Below are positions 7,601-13,883 of a stretch of 18,944 nucleotides of DNA, in pieces. The position numbers and the translations under genes are program-made. How positions within the stretch are numbered: position 1 is the first letter of the stretch; each line of letters begins with the position of its first letter. Origin of the DNA: Deltaproteobacteria bacterium (GTDB lineage: Bacteria; Desulfobacterota; DSM-4660; Desulfatiglandales; HGW-15); assembly GCA_020342025.1 (NCBI GenBank), contig CP070840.1:2194263-2213206 (forward strand), given 5' to 3'. Below the pieces are notes generated by a model, which was given only the letters and a program-made list of their open reading frames with translations, ran no database searches and was not told where the DNA came from.

Positions 7601-8821
7601 ATGAGAAACAAAATATTGCTTGGGTTGTTCGTGTGTGCGGTAGCTGTGGTGTTCTTGTTCGGTGTTGGCGTCACGAAATCACCAGCCAAGGACAAAATCC
7701 GTATTGGCCAGGCTATCGCGCTCTCAGGCCCCCTGGCGGGCGGTGTGGCCATAGCGGGTGGTCGAATTTACGTCATGTGGGTTGAAGAGGTCAATAGAAA
7801 TGGCGGGATATACGTGAAGGAATATGGCAAGAAATTGCCTGTAGAACTCATAAGATATGACGATAAGAGCGATATAGGGACGATGACGAACCTCCTGGAA
7901 AAATTGATCGTACAGGACAAGGTTGACTTTGTCTTCCCCCCATGGGGCACTGCCTGGCTCTTTGCTGCCGCTCCTGTTGCAAACAAGTACGGGTATATCC
8001 TGATCGGTGGCCCTGGTGGCGCCTTGAAGCTCAAGGAGCTTAGCCTGCCCTATTTCTTCCAGGTCTTGAATTTTTCAGAAACTCAGGCCCCGGCCCTTGG
8101 TGACATTTTCAAGGAAGTCGGTGTGAAGTCAGCGGCGGTCATCTACCGTGGAGACCTCCACGGCGTAGAGTATGGTGATGCCATGGCTCCCTATTTCAAG
8201 CAGAAGGGAATTGAGGTCAAAATGAAGAAGAGCTATCCTCCAGAGATTAAGGACTTATCCCCACTGTTGAAGGAGGCCAAGTCCCTTGGCGTCGATGCCC
8301 TTTGTGCTGCTTCCTATCCTCCTGGAGGCATGCTTCTTACCGGCCAGGCCATTGAGCTTGGCATTAACTTCAACGCCTTGTTCATTACCGTTACCCCGTT
8401 TTCCCCCAACCTCTACAGAGATACGTTCGGCAGGGATACGGTGGAGGGGGTCATGGGCGGCGGTGCCTGGAATGCGAAAACATCTCCCGGAGCCAAGGAA
8501 TTTGTGGACAAATTCGTGGCACGTTTCAAGGTGGAACCCGACTACTGGGGAGGCCTGTACTATTGGTCATCGCTGCAGCATTTCCAGCAGGCTATCGAGA
8601 AGGCGGGGACCCTGAATCAGAAGAAGATAAGGGATATCATGGCCAAAGAGAGGTTTAACACGGCGTTGGGACCGTTCTGGTACGATAAGAATCATTACTT
8701 TGTAAATCACCCCGGTGAGATAGGCCAGTGGCAAAAGGGCGTGTTCGAAGTGATCGACCCTGGGAAGAAGCGTACCGCACCACCCCTATACCCCAAGCCA
8801 ACCTGGCCAAAAAAGAAATAA
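7601..8821 (+). CDS. livK: LivK-type periplasmic substrate-binding protein of ABC importer
   Basis: This 406-residue protein is the periplasmic receptor (Peripla_BP_6, type I fold) of the importer encoded downstream. It begins with a signal peptide (MRNK, then a hydrophobic stretch to about residue 25, with likely cleavage near SPA/KDK). No lipobox cysteine is present, so it should be soluble in the periplasm. The mature part opens with IRIGQAIALSGPLAG, the usual start of LIV-type receptors. ELIRYDDKSD and the YWGGLYYWSS region fit the family. A strong AAGGAGGGG site precedes the ATG. The ligand is not readable from sequence; amino acids, aromatic acids, short acids and urea are all known for the family. 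The acyl-CoA ligases and dehydrogenase nearby favour an aromatic or fatty acid. Confidence 0.95.
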   Translation: MRNKILLGLFVCAVAVVFLFGVGVTKSPAKDKIRIGQAIALSGPLAGGVAIAGGRIYVMWVEEVNRNGGIYVKEYGKKLPVELIRYDDKSDIGTMTNLLEKLIVQDKVDFVFPPWGTAWLFAAAPVANKYGYILIGGPGGALKLKELSLPYFFQVLNFSETQAPALGDIFKEVGVKSAAVIYRGDLHGVEYGDAMAPYFKQKGIEVKMKKSYPPEIKDLSPLLKEAKSLGVDALCAASYPPGGMLLTGQAIELGINFNALFITVTPFSPNLYRDTFGRDTVEGVMGGGAWNAKTSPGAKEFVDKFVARFKVEPDYWGGLYYWSSLQHFQQAIEKAGTLNQKKIRDIMAKERFNTALGPFWYDKNHYFVNHPGEIGQWQKGVFEVIDPGKKRTAPPLYPKPTWPKKK

Positions 8822-8847
8822 ATCGAGGTGGTGTGCAAAAATCGTAA

Positions 8848-8937
8848 GCAGGCTGTCTTAAAGGGTGTAACCCGAACAGCTCTTGAAGCTGGGTATTTTT
8901 TCCAGAACGTTTGTCCGGCGCCTTTTTGACAGCCTGC
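8848..8937 (+). promoter_or_regulatory. Long stem-loop between livK and livH
   Basis: GCAGGCTGTC (8848-8857) and GACAGCCTGC (8928-8937) are perfect 10-base reverse complements. After a two-by-two T mismatch, AAAGG (8860-8864) pairs with CCTTT (8921-8925). The apical part holds a small CAGCT/AGCTG hairpin. The structure fills most of the 149-base livK-livH gap and ends 33 bases before livH. A hairpin here would fit mRNA processing or partial termination that keeps livK expression above that of the membrane genes. No T-tract follows it. Confidence 0.55.
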
Positions 8938-8970
8938 AACCGTCACCGTCAAAATTAGGAAGCCATCCTC

Positions 8971-9840
8971 ATGATTGTAAAAATCCTGGACGTGGTGATT
9001 GCCGGTCTGCTGATGGGCGGCATCTATGCCCTGATTGCCGTGGGGCTCAGCCTGCAGTATGGTGTTGCCCGGGTGTTGAACATCGCTCACGGCGAGTTTA
9101 TCATGCTCGGGGCTTTCATCACTTGGTCACTATACATTATTTTTGGGATCAGCCCCCTGGTTTCTCTGGCCATTTGCGCTCCAATGGTGTTCATCATCGG
9201 TTTTATACTCTATAGAACTTTGTTCACACGCCTCAGAACTTCTTCAGCATCACCCGCTGCCTTTGAGGGCAGCTCCATGTTGGCCTGTTTTGCTCTCCTC
9301 TTCATCATCCAAAATGTAGCCATATTAATATGGGGTGCTGACATAAAAGGGTACTCTTATCTGGCTTTTCCGGTCAATTTTGGGGGAGCGGTATTTGCCG
9401 CCAATCGCCTAATAACCCTTGGATTTGCAATAGCTATAGGTTTAGTCTTTTATCTCTTTTTGGCCCGTAGCCGCCTGGGAAAAGCGATCCGGGCTGCGGC
9501 CCAAGACCCAGCGGCGGCTGGTCTCATGGGGGTAAACATCAACCAGGTGCTGGCTTTATGCTTTGGCTTGGGTGCTGTGATGGCTGGTTTTGGCGGTACA
9601 CTTATAAGTATGTCCTACACGATCCAACCCACGATGGGTCTCGAATATACCGTGATCGCCCTGATCGTGATCGTGTTAGGGGGATTGGGCAGTATCCCTG
9701 GGAGTTTTATCGGGGGTCTTTTACTGGGTCTCGTTGGCAGCATAGTGACCTATAAAGAACCAGGCTTATCCCTGGTTGCCTATTATCTCATCTTCATGCT
9801 TCTGCTCCTGGCAAAGCCAACTGGTATTTTAGGGAAATAG
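8971..9840 (+). CDS. livH: LivH-type ABC transporter permease
   Basis: This 289-residue integral membrane protein is one of the two channel-forming subunits of the LIV-type importer. Its N-terminus (GLLMGGIYALIAVGLSLQYG, then LNIAHGEFIMLGAF) is the hallmark of LivH. Hydrophobic stretches suggest about eight transmembrane segments. The cytoplasmic coupling loop is seen as RAAAQDPAAAGLMGVNINQV around residues 175-195, where the ATPase docks. The length is normal. An AGGAAG lies eight bases before the ATG. It follows livK after a 149-base structured gap and precedes livM by four bases. Confidence 0.96.
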   Translation: MIVKILDVVIAGLLMGGIYALIAVGLSLQYGVARVLNIAHGEFIMLGAFITWSLYIIFGISPLVSLAICAPMVFIIGFILYRTLFTRLRTSSASPAAFEGSSMLACFALLFIIQNVAILIWGADIKGYSYLAFPVNFGGAVFAANRLITLGFAIAIGLVFYLFLARSRLGKAIRAAAQDPAAAGLMGVNINQVLALCFGLGAVMAGFGGTLISMSYTIQPTMGLEYTVIALIVIVLGGLGSIPGSFIGGLLLGLVGSIVTYKEPGLSLVAYYLIFMLLLLAKPTGILGK

Positions 9841-9844
9841 AGAA

Positions 9845-10795
9845 ATGGATATTGTAAGCGTAATCTCCAGGAAACCCTTTGAGCTGGGATTAATTTTGTT
9901 CATCTTCCTTTTATTAGCCACATCCCCCCTCTATGCCCCCGACTATACGGTCATACTCCTAACCAGCGTCTTCATGTATATCGTCATTGCGGTGAGTTGG
10001 ACTATGTTCTCAGGTCCTACCGGCTACATCTCGCTGGCCTCTGCCGCCTTCTTCGGGGTTGGCATCTACACTTCAGCTGTACTCGGAAAAGCATTACCCC
10101 TGCCTCTCGTTATCTGTACGGGTGGCCTGGCCAGTTTTTGTCTCGCCCTTCTCGTTGGTGCTCTGACCCTGCGGCTAAGGGGCATATATTTTGTTATGTT
10201 TACTTTCGGACTCGTTGAGCTCCTCTTGCATTTTGTACTGTGGTGGGAGGTCAATGTGACGGGTACCACTGGACGAGTGGTTCCCAGCGTGGGTAACACG
10301 ACTGTTTATTACCTCATGCTCATCATTTTTGTATTGTTAGTGCTTACCGCCTACTTGATCAGACAATCAAAATTTGGGTTAGCCTTGCAAAGCATCGGAG
10401 AATATGAGGAAGCAGCGGCTCACCGAGGCATAAATGTGACGGCTTTGAAAACCGTCACCTTTGCCATTAGCGCTTTTTTCATGGGCGCGGCTGGGGCCAT
10501 CATGGCAACGAGATGGACGTATATTGACCCCAAGATTGCCTTTAATCCGCTCATTTCCTTTATGCCCGTTTTGATGGCTATCTTTGGTGGCATGGGGCAA
10601 CTTTATGGTCCCATAATAGGTGCGGCCATCTTTACCTACCTGGAGGAATTTCTAGTAACCAGGTTCCCCTATTACTATATGCTCATTTTCGGCATCATTA
10701 TGCTGGTCGCTATCGTATACATGCCTGGCGGTCTTGTGGGATTGATACAGCAGCTATGGAAACGAATCTCGGGGAAAAAACATGCCTATACTTGA
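9845..10795 (+). CDS. livM: LivM-type ABC transporter permease
   Basis: This 316-residue membrane protein is the second permease subunit, pairing with LivH. Family marks are SWTMFSGPTGYISLASAAFFGVGIYT in the N-terminal half, RGIYFVMFTFGLVELL, and the coupling loop ALQSIGEYEEAAAHRGINV followed by KTVTFAISAFFMGAAGAIMA. About eight or nine membrane segments are visible and the length is typical. It starts four bases after livH and its last 14 bases overlap livG, so the three genes are translationally linked. Confidence 0.96.
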   Translation: MDIVSVISRKPFELGLILFIFLLLATSPLYAPDYTVILLTSVFMYIVIAVSWTMFSGPTGYISLASAAFFGVGIYTSAVLGKALPLPLVICTGGLASFCLALLVGALTLRLRGIYFVMFTFGLVELLLHFVLWWEVNVTGTTGRVVPSVGNTTVYYLMLIIFVLLVLTAYLIRQSKFGLALQSIGEYEEAAAHRGINVTALKTVTFAISAFFMGAAGAIMATRWTYIDPKIAFNPLISFMPVLMAIFGGMGQLYGPIIGAAIFTYLEEFLVTRFPYYYMLIFGIIMLVAIVYMPGGLVGLIQQLWKRISGKKHAYT

Positions 10796-11519
10796 AGGTC
10801 AAGGGGTGACCAAGTATTTTGGAGGGCTAGCCGCTGTATCGAATGTGGACTTTCATGTGGAGCAAGGTGAAGTTCTCGGTCTCATCGGTCCCAATGGTGC
10901 GGGTAAGACGACACTGTTTAATTTAATATCGGCAGCCCTTACGCCCAAGTCAGGGACAATAAGGTTTAAAGGGGAAAACATTACCGGCTTAAAGCCGTAT
11001 AAAATCTGCAGGATGGGCGTGGCAAGGACCTTTCAAACGGTTAAAGTTTTCGCCCATATGCCGGTTCTTCACAATGTGACATTGGGCGCCTATTTTGGGG
11101 TGTCACCCGGTATGTCATCAAAGGATGCTGTAAGAGAAGCCACAGCATTATTGGAGTTTGTGGGGTTATCCGCCGTGAAAGGGATTCCTGCTAAGGACCT
11201 GACCCTGGCCAACCAGAAACGACTTGAAGTGGCTGGAGCATTGGCAACCCATCCCCAGCTATTATTGCTTGATGAAATGATGGCGGGTTTAAACCCTACT
11301 GAGGTATCCCAGGCCATGGAATTGGTCACCAGGATTGGAGACAAGGGGATTACCATTATCATGATCGAGCATGTCATGAAGGCCATTATGAGGGTATGTG
11401 ACCGGATTATGGTCCTACATCACGGCGCAAAGATTGCCGAAGGCACACCGCAGGAGATTGCCACCAGCAAGACAGTTATCAAGGTCTATTTAGGAGAGAA
11501 GGCGCATGCCGGAAGTTAG
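10782..11519 (+). CDS. livG: LivG-type ABC transporter ATPase
   Basis: This 245-residue protein is one of the two ATPases powering the LivHM channel. Walker A GPNGAGKT is at residues 36-43, the Q-loop region is RTFQTVKVF near 82-90, the signature LTLANQKRLEVAGAL is at 140-154, Walker B LLLLDE is at 160-165 and the H-loop EHV has H197. The Walker B segment continues MMAGLNP instead of the common P-x-AGLNP, a mild oddity that should not stop catalysis. It overlaps livM by 14 bases and its TAG overlaps the start of the ruined livF downstream. Its C-terminal 55 residues are matched by the relic at 5177-5353. With livF broken here, the transporter needs its second ATPase from the copy at 5340-6044, from elsewhere, or from LivG alone. 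Confidence 0.95.
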   Translation: MPILEGQGVTKYFGGLAAVSNVDFHVEQGEVLGLIGPNGAGKTTLFNLISAALTPKSGTIRFKGENITGLKPYKICRMGVARTFQTVKVFAHMPVLHNVTLGAYFGVSPGMSSKDAVREATALLEFVGLSAVKGIPAKDLTLANQKRLEVAGALATHPQLLLLDEMMAGLNPTEVSQAMELVTRIGDKGITIIMIEHVMKAIMRVCDRIMVLHHGAKIAEGTPQEIATSKTVIKVYLGEKAHAGS

Positions 11520-11600
11520 CCACATAGATATTTCTTGCGGCATGATTCAGGCCTTTTGCTGATTGAGGAGAATGTGCAACGAACCCTATAGATAGCTGAT
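11506..11600 (+). pseudogene. livF remnant: start and C-terminal piece joined by an internal deletion
   Basis: The first 16 codons (MPEVSHIDISCGMIQA) match the start of the livF at 5340. At 11551-11554 the match jumps to the region encoding LIEQNVQQTLEIAD near the C-terminus of that gene. About 510 bases, including Walker A, signature and Walker B, are missing. The tail is also out of frame and has a TAG (11589-11591) in place of a Glu codon. The remaining frame stops after 18 codons. It sits exactly where livF belongs, with its start overlapping the livG stop, so a complete livHMGF operon once existed here. Confidence 0.85.
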
Positions 11601-11687
11601 GATAGTCCGTGCAGTTTACTTTGCAAAACTTGATCCTTTCGGCCACGATTCTTTGCTGATAAACATTAACAGGAAAGGAGGAAGAAA

Positions 11688-12674
11688 ATGAAAACCAAAG
11701 CATTTTTAACCCTGCTGGCTCCCATACTCATTGCGTCATTGCTTTCTAGTTGTTCCACCTTCACCAGGCAAGAGGCGTCCTCGGGCCGAATGATTAACCC
11801 GATCGTTTCCACCGACTGGCTACATGCCAACAGCCAAATGAAAGACCTCGTAATCATTGATATCAGAGGTCCTGCTGATTATGCGGCGGGGCACATACCC
11901 GGCTCAATCAATGAACCTTTTGTAACAGCCTTTGATCCCTGCACCGGCCCCACTTCTAATTGGATTGTCGGGACTAAGGATTGCCTTTGGCTTGAACTCC
12001 CCAGCGCAGATGATCTAATGAGTACCATCGGAAAGCTCGGGATAACAAAGGATTCAAGGGTCGTGATCGTTACCGCACCAAATCCCAAGGAACCCCCATT
12101 CTACGGTCTCGCGAATGCGACAAGGGTTGCCGATACCCTCATTTATTCAGGGGTAAAGAACGTGGCGATTCTTGATGGAGGATATTCTAAGTGGGTGTCG
12201 GAAAAGCGGGCTACAACTAAGGAAGTGCCTGCAGTGAGGTCGGTAACGTACCAAAGTGAAGTAAACAAGGCCATGTTTGTTCCTGCAAACTACGTTAAAA
12301 GCCGCAGTAAAGAGGCCGTCATTATCGATGCCAGAAATGCGAATGTCTACTCGGGGTTAGCCATTGAGCCCTTTTCAGATAAGGCCGGGCATATCCCGAA
12401 CGCCAAATCGTTGCCCGCTCCCTGGATATGGAATCAGAATCCGGATGGAACATACACGTACAAGGATCCAAAGACGCTTGGCAAAATGGCATCCGGTGTG
12501 ATTGGTGAATCTGCGGACCCCAGGAATCAAGAAATTATTGTCTACTGTGGTGTGGGCGGGTATGCCAGCTCCTGCTGGTTTGTGTTGACGCAGGTGCTGG
12601 GGTATCAAAATGTTAAGCTCTATGACGGCTCAGCCCAGCAATGGGCAAAAAATTACGATATGGTTATCCAATAA
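11688..12674 (+). CDS. Tandem-rhodanese lipoprotein (putative sulfurtransferase)
   Basis: This 328-residue exported protein has a lipoprotein signal peptide ending in the lipobox LLSS-C22, so it should be anchored to a membrane facing the periplasm. Two rhodanese domains follow. The first (about 38-175) keeps VIIDIRGPADYAAGHIPGSI and ILDGGYSKW, but its active-site loop reads VTAPNPKEPP with no cysteine, so it is probably inactive. The second (about 198-325) keeps VIIDARN, AGHIPNAKSLP and the loop YCGVGGYAS with catalytic C287. The layout matches thiosulfate sulfurtransferases, where only the C-terminal domain is active. A strong AGGAGG precedes the ATG. A role in periplasmic sulfane-sulfur transfer suits a sulfur-metabolising anaerobe, but no partner gene is adjacent. 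Confidence 0.9.
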   Translation: MKTKAFLTLLAPILIASLLSSCSTFTRQEASSGRMINPIVSTDWLHANSQMKDLVIIDIRGPADYAAGHIPGSINEPFVTAFDPCTGPTSNWIVGTKDCLWLELPSADDLMSTIGKLGITKDSRVVIVTAPNPKEPPFYGLANATRVADTLIYSGVKNVAILDGGYSKWVSEKRATTKEVPAVRSVTYQSEVNKAMFVPANYVKSRSKEAVIIDARNANVYSGLAIEPFSDKAGHIPNAKSLPAPWIWNQNPDGTYTYKDPKTLGKMASGVIGESADPRNQEIIVYCGVGGYASSCWFVLTQVLGYQNVKLYDGSAQQWAKNYDMVIQ

Positions 12675-12890
12675 TAGAACCAGGATAATTCTATTACCTC
12701 CCGTTCTCCATCTCATCAGGAAGACCAGAGGATGGGCATAAGGACCTTCTTTCCAATAATCAAGATGATCTTGCATCAGAAACAGAGGGAACCCATCATC
12801 ATAGGCTTTATCTGTCATTGACACAAAGTGGTACGTTCCCTATACTCCGGCCCGCAAGAAGCCGGCGCCTGTGAACATTGGCCCAAACAT
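12630..12890 (-). pseudogene. Coding-like minus-strand frame of unknown family with an internal stop
   Basis: From an ATG at 12890 the frame reads MFGPMFTGAGFLRAGV, meets TAG at 12842-12840, then continues GTYHFVSMTDKAYDDGFPL and on through DYWKEGPYAHPLVFLMRW before losing protein-like character near 12690. Amino-acid composition and codon choice over about 60 codons look like a real, well-folded protein, unlike other frames in this gap. I do not recognise the family. It may be the broken remains of a small gene, or chance. It overlaps the rhodanese 3' end only in its non-protein-like tail. Confidence 0.3.
12818..12846 (+). promoter_or_regulatory. Near-consensus sigma70 promoter upstream of corrinoid operon
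   Basis: TTGACA (12818-12823) and TATACT (12841-12846) are separated by exactly 17 bases: a perfect -35 and five of six matches in the -10. Transcription would start near 12853, within a CCGGC-N9-GCCGG hairpin (12847-12865), and reach the first corrinoid gene after about 390 bases. It lies antisense to the broken minus-strand frame, so chance similarity is possible. Confidence 0.45.
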
Positions 12891-13164
12891 TCATCTTACA
12901 TCCTATGGAGACGCTTAAAGTTCTAAAACGACATGAAGAAAGGGGGGATTATCCAATAATTGACAATGCACTTTACACGGCTATGTGTACGGAAAATATC
13001 AATCTTAATCTTTAAAGGATGATGAAAATGGTCAAAGACCGGAAAACGGACATTTAGGGTAATGTAAGGTTCACTGAACAACCGAGAAGATAAGACGAAG
13101 TGGGTTATCTGTACGGCTCTAATATACGGGAAAAGGTCACGCTGCAATGCATCTGTGTATCATG

Positions 13165-13214
13165 CTGCGCAGGGGAGGAATCTGAATCCATTTTTTCCCG
13201 GTGCAGATCTTTTT
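13165..13214 (+). terminator. Terminator-like hairpin just before the corrinoid gene (possible attenuator)
   Basis: CTGCGCAGGGGA (13165-13176) pairs with TTCCCGGTGCAG (13195-13206): twelve positions with two G-U pairs and one A-G mismatch. It is followed by a five-T run at 13210-13214. The hairpin lies between the putative promoter at 12818 and the start codon at 13244, so it would act on transcription entering the operon. Confidence 0.42.
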
Positions 13215-13243
13215 AGTCAACCATTTTCAAAGGAGGCAATGCG

Positions 13244-13879
13244 ATGTCAGGGGAATTGGTGAAATTGCTATCAGATTTGAAGGAACCAGAGGCCTTAGCA
13301 TTCGTTGAGAAGGCGCTGGGAAAGGGGGTCGATCCTATGGATCTTTTAGGAGAGACCAAGGAAGGCATGAAAATCGTGGGCCAAAGATTTGCCGATGAAA
13401 AGTACTTCATTCCCGATCTTGTTTTTTCCGGGGAGATCCTGAAACGCATCGTCAAAATCCTTGAGCCCCATCTCAAGAAGAAGAGAGGTGAAGAGGCTGG
13501 GCGCCTGGGAAAGGTCATCATTGGGACCGTAGAGGGTGATATCCATGACATTGGGAAGGATCTTGTCGTCTTTATGCTTGATGTGAGCGGATTTGAGGTC
13601 ACGGACTTGGGTATCGACGTTCCGGTGAAGAAATTCGTGGATACGATTAAAGAAACCGGCAGCACCGTGGTCGGATTGAGCGGATTTCTGACCCTGGCTT
13701 TTGATTCTATGAAAGAGACGGTTGATGCCATCCAGAAGGCCGGGCTCCGGGACCAGGTGAAGATCATGGTCGGAGGCGGCCAGATTGACGAACAGGTCAG
13801 GGGCTATACAGGGGCGGACGCCTATGGGAAAGACGCCATGGAAGCCGTAGCATTGGCCAAAGGCTGGATAGGAGGTTAA
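13244..13879 (+). CDS. Corrinoid (B12-binding) methyl-carrier protein of a methyltransferase system
   Basis: This 211-residue cytoplasmic protein belongs to the MtaC/MtbC/MttC-like family. It carries a methyl group on a cobamide between the substrate methyltransferase and the pterin methyltransferase. Residues 1-85 form the helical cap domain (VDPMDLLGETKEGMKIVGQRF, then YFIPDLVFSGEILK). Residues 88-208 form the Rossmann-like B12 domain, with DIHDIG at 99-104 whose H101 is the lower cobalt ligand, VGLSGFLT around 143-150 and GGGQ at 177-180. The length is typical. AAAGGAGG lies seven bases before the ATG. The next gene starts four bases after its stop, so the two are tightly coupled. It is the first gene of what looks like a four-part demethylase operon. 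Confidence 0.95.
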   Translation: MSGELVKLLSDLKEPEALAFVEKALGKGVDPMDLLGETKEGMKIVGQRFADEKYFIPDLVFSGEILKRIVKILEPHLKKKRGEEAGRLGKVIIGTVEGDIHDIGKDLVVFMLDVSGFEVTDLGIDVPVKKFVDTIKETGSTVVGLSGFLTLAFDSMKETVDAIQKAGLRDQVKIMVGGGQIDEQVRGYTGADAYGKDAMEAVALAKGWIGG

Positions 13880-13883
13880 GGCA

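Larger units (their letters stand above)
12675..13243. other. 569-base gap: old gene relic plus putative leader of the corrinoid operon
   Basis: No intact gene fits here. The left third has an AT-rich hairpin over the rhodanese stop (TAATAGAA 12672-12679 with TTCTATTA 12689-12696) and a coding-like minus-strand frame broken by a stop. A near-consensus promoter lies at 12818-12846. The rest (about 12853-13243) would be a leader of about 390 bases. It carries small inverted repeats (GGTC-AAA-GACC at 13030-13040; GTTCA-C-TGAAC at 13069-13079) and a terminator-like hairpin at 13165-13214. I looked for cobalamin-riboswitch landmarks and did not find them. Confidence 0.6.

Noticed and set aside
12960..12988. 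Second TTGACA in the same gap as a promoter
   Set aside because: The -10 at proper spacing (TATGTG or ATGTGT) matches consensus poorly, much worse than the pair at 12818-12846.
12923..13147. Minus-strand frame of 74 codons in the leader of the corrinoid operon
   Set aside because: Composition does not resemble a folded protein, no ribosome site was seen, and it lies in a stretch better explained as leader sequence.
12853..13243. Cobalamin riboswitch before the corrinoid gene
   Set aside because: I looked for the B12-box type landmarks (GCCACTG and the conserved AG.C.GGAGACC.GCC region) and did not find them.
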